DNA of 64,000 nucleotides from an uncultured Bacteroidales bacterium. GTDB lineage: Bacteria > Bacteroidota > Bacteroidia > Bacteroidales > UBA932. The position numbers were made by a program, and so were the translations under genes. The notes beneath the pieces were generated by a model. That model worked only from the letters and a program-made list of their open reading frames with translations, was not told where the DNA came from and did not search any database. The DNA lies in assembly GCA_934691625.1 (NCBI GenBank), contig CAKUTA010000009.1:18666-82665 (forward strand), in the 5' to 3' direction. This document shows positions 62,637 to 64,000 of this stretch, in pieces (position 1 is the stretch's first letter; each line of letters opens with the position of its first letter).

Positions 62637-62862
62637 GGCATTTCGACCCTCCGGGATTAGACTTAAGATTATGTTTTGTTTGCATTGCTCTGATATCTAA
62701 TATGTTATAGAGGTATATCGAATTTCTTGAAATGCCAAGACCACTGTTTTTTCATGGGTCCTGGCATCTCAAGAATTTTGATATGCCGCTGTAATGCTTT
62801 GAGTGTTAATCTGATATGCGGACAGCATTGCCCTAAGCCCAGTCCCGGAGGGTCGAAATGCC
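62637..62862. repeat. Palindromic MITE-like element with perfect 20-base terminal inverted repeats
   Basis: The first 20 bases (62637-62656) are the exact reverse complement of the last 20 (62843-62862). A long inner imperfect palindrome covers 62712-62787, and its centre (62734-62769) matches 26401-26436 inverted. No coding capacity. It could also act as a structured intergenic RNA or protein-binding site. Confidence 0.65.
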
Positions 62863-62984
62863 AATTGCGAAACACTCCTTTTGAGCCCTTGTGGCGATAG
62901 TAAGTCCTCTTCCCGAGGGAGATGATTTAGGAGAGGGGTAACGTGGACAGACAAGAATACTTGCGAATTCTGAATAATTGTAAC

Positions 62985-62992
62985 TAACTTTG
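62985..62992 (+). promoter_or_regulatory. Predicted -7 box of cutC
   Basis: TAACTTTG, with CTTG (62960-62963) 21 bases upstream; transcription would start near 62999, 17 bases before the ATG. Confidence 0.5.
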
Positions 62993-63015
62993 AATCGTTG
63001 GATTATAATGTCAGT

Positions 63016-63882
63016 ATGAGAAAGATAGAAGTCTGCTGCACATCTGTTGCTGATGTTGCGGAAGCATATCATGGCGGTGCCATACGTGCCGAACTTTGTT
63101 CTGCAATCAGCTGCGGTGGCGTGACGCCGAGTCATGGATTGATATCCGAAGCCGTGGCTGAAGCTGCACGCTTGGCAGGATGTTCATGCAGGGCCGCTCA
63201 TGAAACAGCCGCAGGAGGAGCTTCCAGGATAAATGTCAATGTCCTTATCCGTCCGAGGGAGGGAAGTTTCGTATATTCTCCGTCAGAGGTCATGACAATG
63301 CTTTCTGATATCAGCTTCTGCCGTGAAGCGGGAGCCGATGGCGTGGTCATAGGGGCATTGACGCCGGAAGGAGACATTGACATGGATGCATGCCGGAGCA
63401 TGGTTGCAGCTGCAGGCCCGATGAGCGTGACTTTTCACAGGGCTTTTGATGTATGCAGGAATCCTGAACAGGCGCTGGAACAGATAATTGCTCTCGGATG
63501 CGACAGGCTTCTGACCTCCGGGCAGCAGCCTGGGGCGCTTGATGGCGTGGAGCTGATATCCCGCCTTGTCAGGCTGGCTGCGGGGCGTATCTGCATAATG
63601 CCGGGCTCAGGCATCAGCCCAGCAAACATTGATAAGATAGAACAATCTACCGGAGCTTCAGAATTTCATTCCACTGCCCGCGCAGCTGTGCCTGATCCGG
63701 ACTGCCATCACGTGCCGGCTCTAGGGTTCGATGAACCGTCTGCTCCTATGCCGGTTTCATCCTGTCAGCCAGATGCCTCCTCCACCCTGGCCCATGGCAG
63801 CAATGCCATTACATCGCCTCCCATCGCGTCCAGATACATTCTCCGCACATCCCGCAGCATCGTCCGTTCTCTCGTCGGATAA
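63016..63882 (+). CDS. cutC: CutC-family protein with atypical C-terminus
   Basis: I use the ATG at 63016 (288 residues; MRKIEVCCTSV), because the earlier TTG at 62998 coincides with the predicted transcription start. The family core is clear: EVCCTSVADVAEAYHGGAIRAELCSAISCGGVTPS split over residues 4-38, INVLIRPREGSFVYS-like NVLIRPREGSFVYS, ISFCREAGADGVVIGALTPEGDID, VTFHRAFDVC, LGCDRLLTSGQQPGALDG and IMPGSGISPANI. CutC is linked to copper handling in older work, but its reaction is unknown. After EFHSTARA (about residue 224) the sequence becomes Ser/Pro-rich and does not resemble the usual CutC end, so the C-terminus may be replaced, although no frameshift to a typical tail was found. Confidence 0.85.
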   Translation: MRKIEVCCTSVADVAEAYHGGAIRAELCSAISCGGVTPSHGLISEAVAEAARLAGCSCRAAHETAAGGASRINVNVLIRPREGSFVYSPSEVMTMLSDISFCREAGADGVVIGALTPEGDIDMDACRSMVAAAGPMSVTFHRAFDVCRNPEQALEQIIALGCDRLLTSGQQPGALDGVELISRLVRLAAGRICIMPGSGISPANIDKIEQSTGASEFHSTARAAVPDPDCHHVPALGFDEPSAPMPVSSCQPDASSTLAHGSNAITSPPIASRYILRTSRSIVRSLVG

Positions 63883-63927
63883 TGCCAGCCTATAAGTTCC
63901 TGCGCAGCGGGATTATGTTGTTTTACA

Positions 63928-63958
63928 TTGTATATTAATTTTAATAAGTATATATTTG
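63928..63958 (+). promoter_or_regulatory. Predicted promoter of the next gene beyond the window
   Basis: ATTG ending at 63930, 20 bases, TATATTTG (63951-63958). The gene it would serve is not in the window. Confidence 0.45.
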
Positions 63959-64000
63959 AGCAAGCAATGTCATCAGAGTGTGGAATAAGCCAGAGTTTTC

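Overview
The window is a chromosomal segment of a Bacteroidales bacterium, probably an uncultured gut or rumen lineage near Rikenellaceae/Cryptobacteroides; the genus is a guess. The phylum call rests on two SusC/SusD pairs, BACON-domain lipoproteins, a Mfa2/fimbrillin-type fimbrial locus, BT_3928-, TSCPD- and TadA-type housekeeping genes, and repeated promoters of the Bacteroidetes form TTTG-N19/20-TAnnTTTG. No plasmid, phage or CRISPR signature was seen.

Layout. 1-5.4 kb: 3' end of a UvrD/PcrA helicase, a DUF4493-type lipoprotein, a serine-type sulfatase (minus) and tRNA-Gly(CCC). 5.4-16 kb: PUL 1 (SusC, SusD, a BACON surface lipoprotein and a calcineurin-like phosphoesterase). 16-18.4 kb: folP and purB. 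18.4-25.9 kb: a fimbrial locus with a DUF3575 outer-membrane protein, a FimB/Mfa2-like anchor and two tandem fimbrillin/beta-helix lipoproteins. 25.9-28.5 kb: a gene-poor tract with palindromic repeats, a PD-(D/E)XK (Rpn-like) nuclease gene and the remnant of a second copy. 28.5-39.1 kb: housekeeping genes (tmk, a DoxX-like protein, DJ-1, alr, Zn peptidase, tadA, TSCPD, rpmH, polA, sigma factor, rsmG, ABC ATPase). 39.1-55.8 kb: PUL 2. 55.9-64 kb: ppdK, a BASS-type transporter, a PIN-PhoH protein, a conserved hypothetical and cutC.

PUL 2 is the most interesting unit. A DeoR/GlpR-type regulator, a secreted phosphatase-like enzyme and a BACON/FN3 lipoprotein are transcribed leftward. Rightward run SusC, SusD, a calcineurin-like phosphoesterase lipoprotein, a cytoplasmic sn-glycerol-1-phosphate dehydrogenase (AraM/EgsA family), a secreted propeller-like protein and a secreted GH13 alpha-glucosidase-like enzyme. 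Together these suggest capture and hydrolysis of a glycerophosphate polymer or head group that yields sn-glycerol-1-phosphate, for example lipoteichoic acid or archaeal phospholipid, with the alpha-glucosidase trimming glucose substituents. PUL 1 repeats the SusC/SusD/BACON/phosphoesterase core without the dehydrogenase.

Other points: poly-G tracts of 8-9 nt cluster in surface-protein genes; the two fimbrillin-like paralogues look gene-converted; the SusC leader of PUL 2 carries a MITE-like element with terminal inverted repeats; and several palindromic repeats recur between genes.
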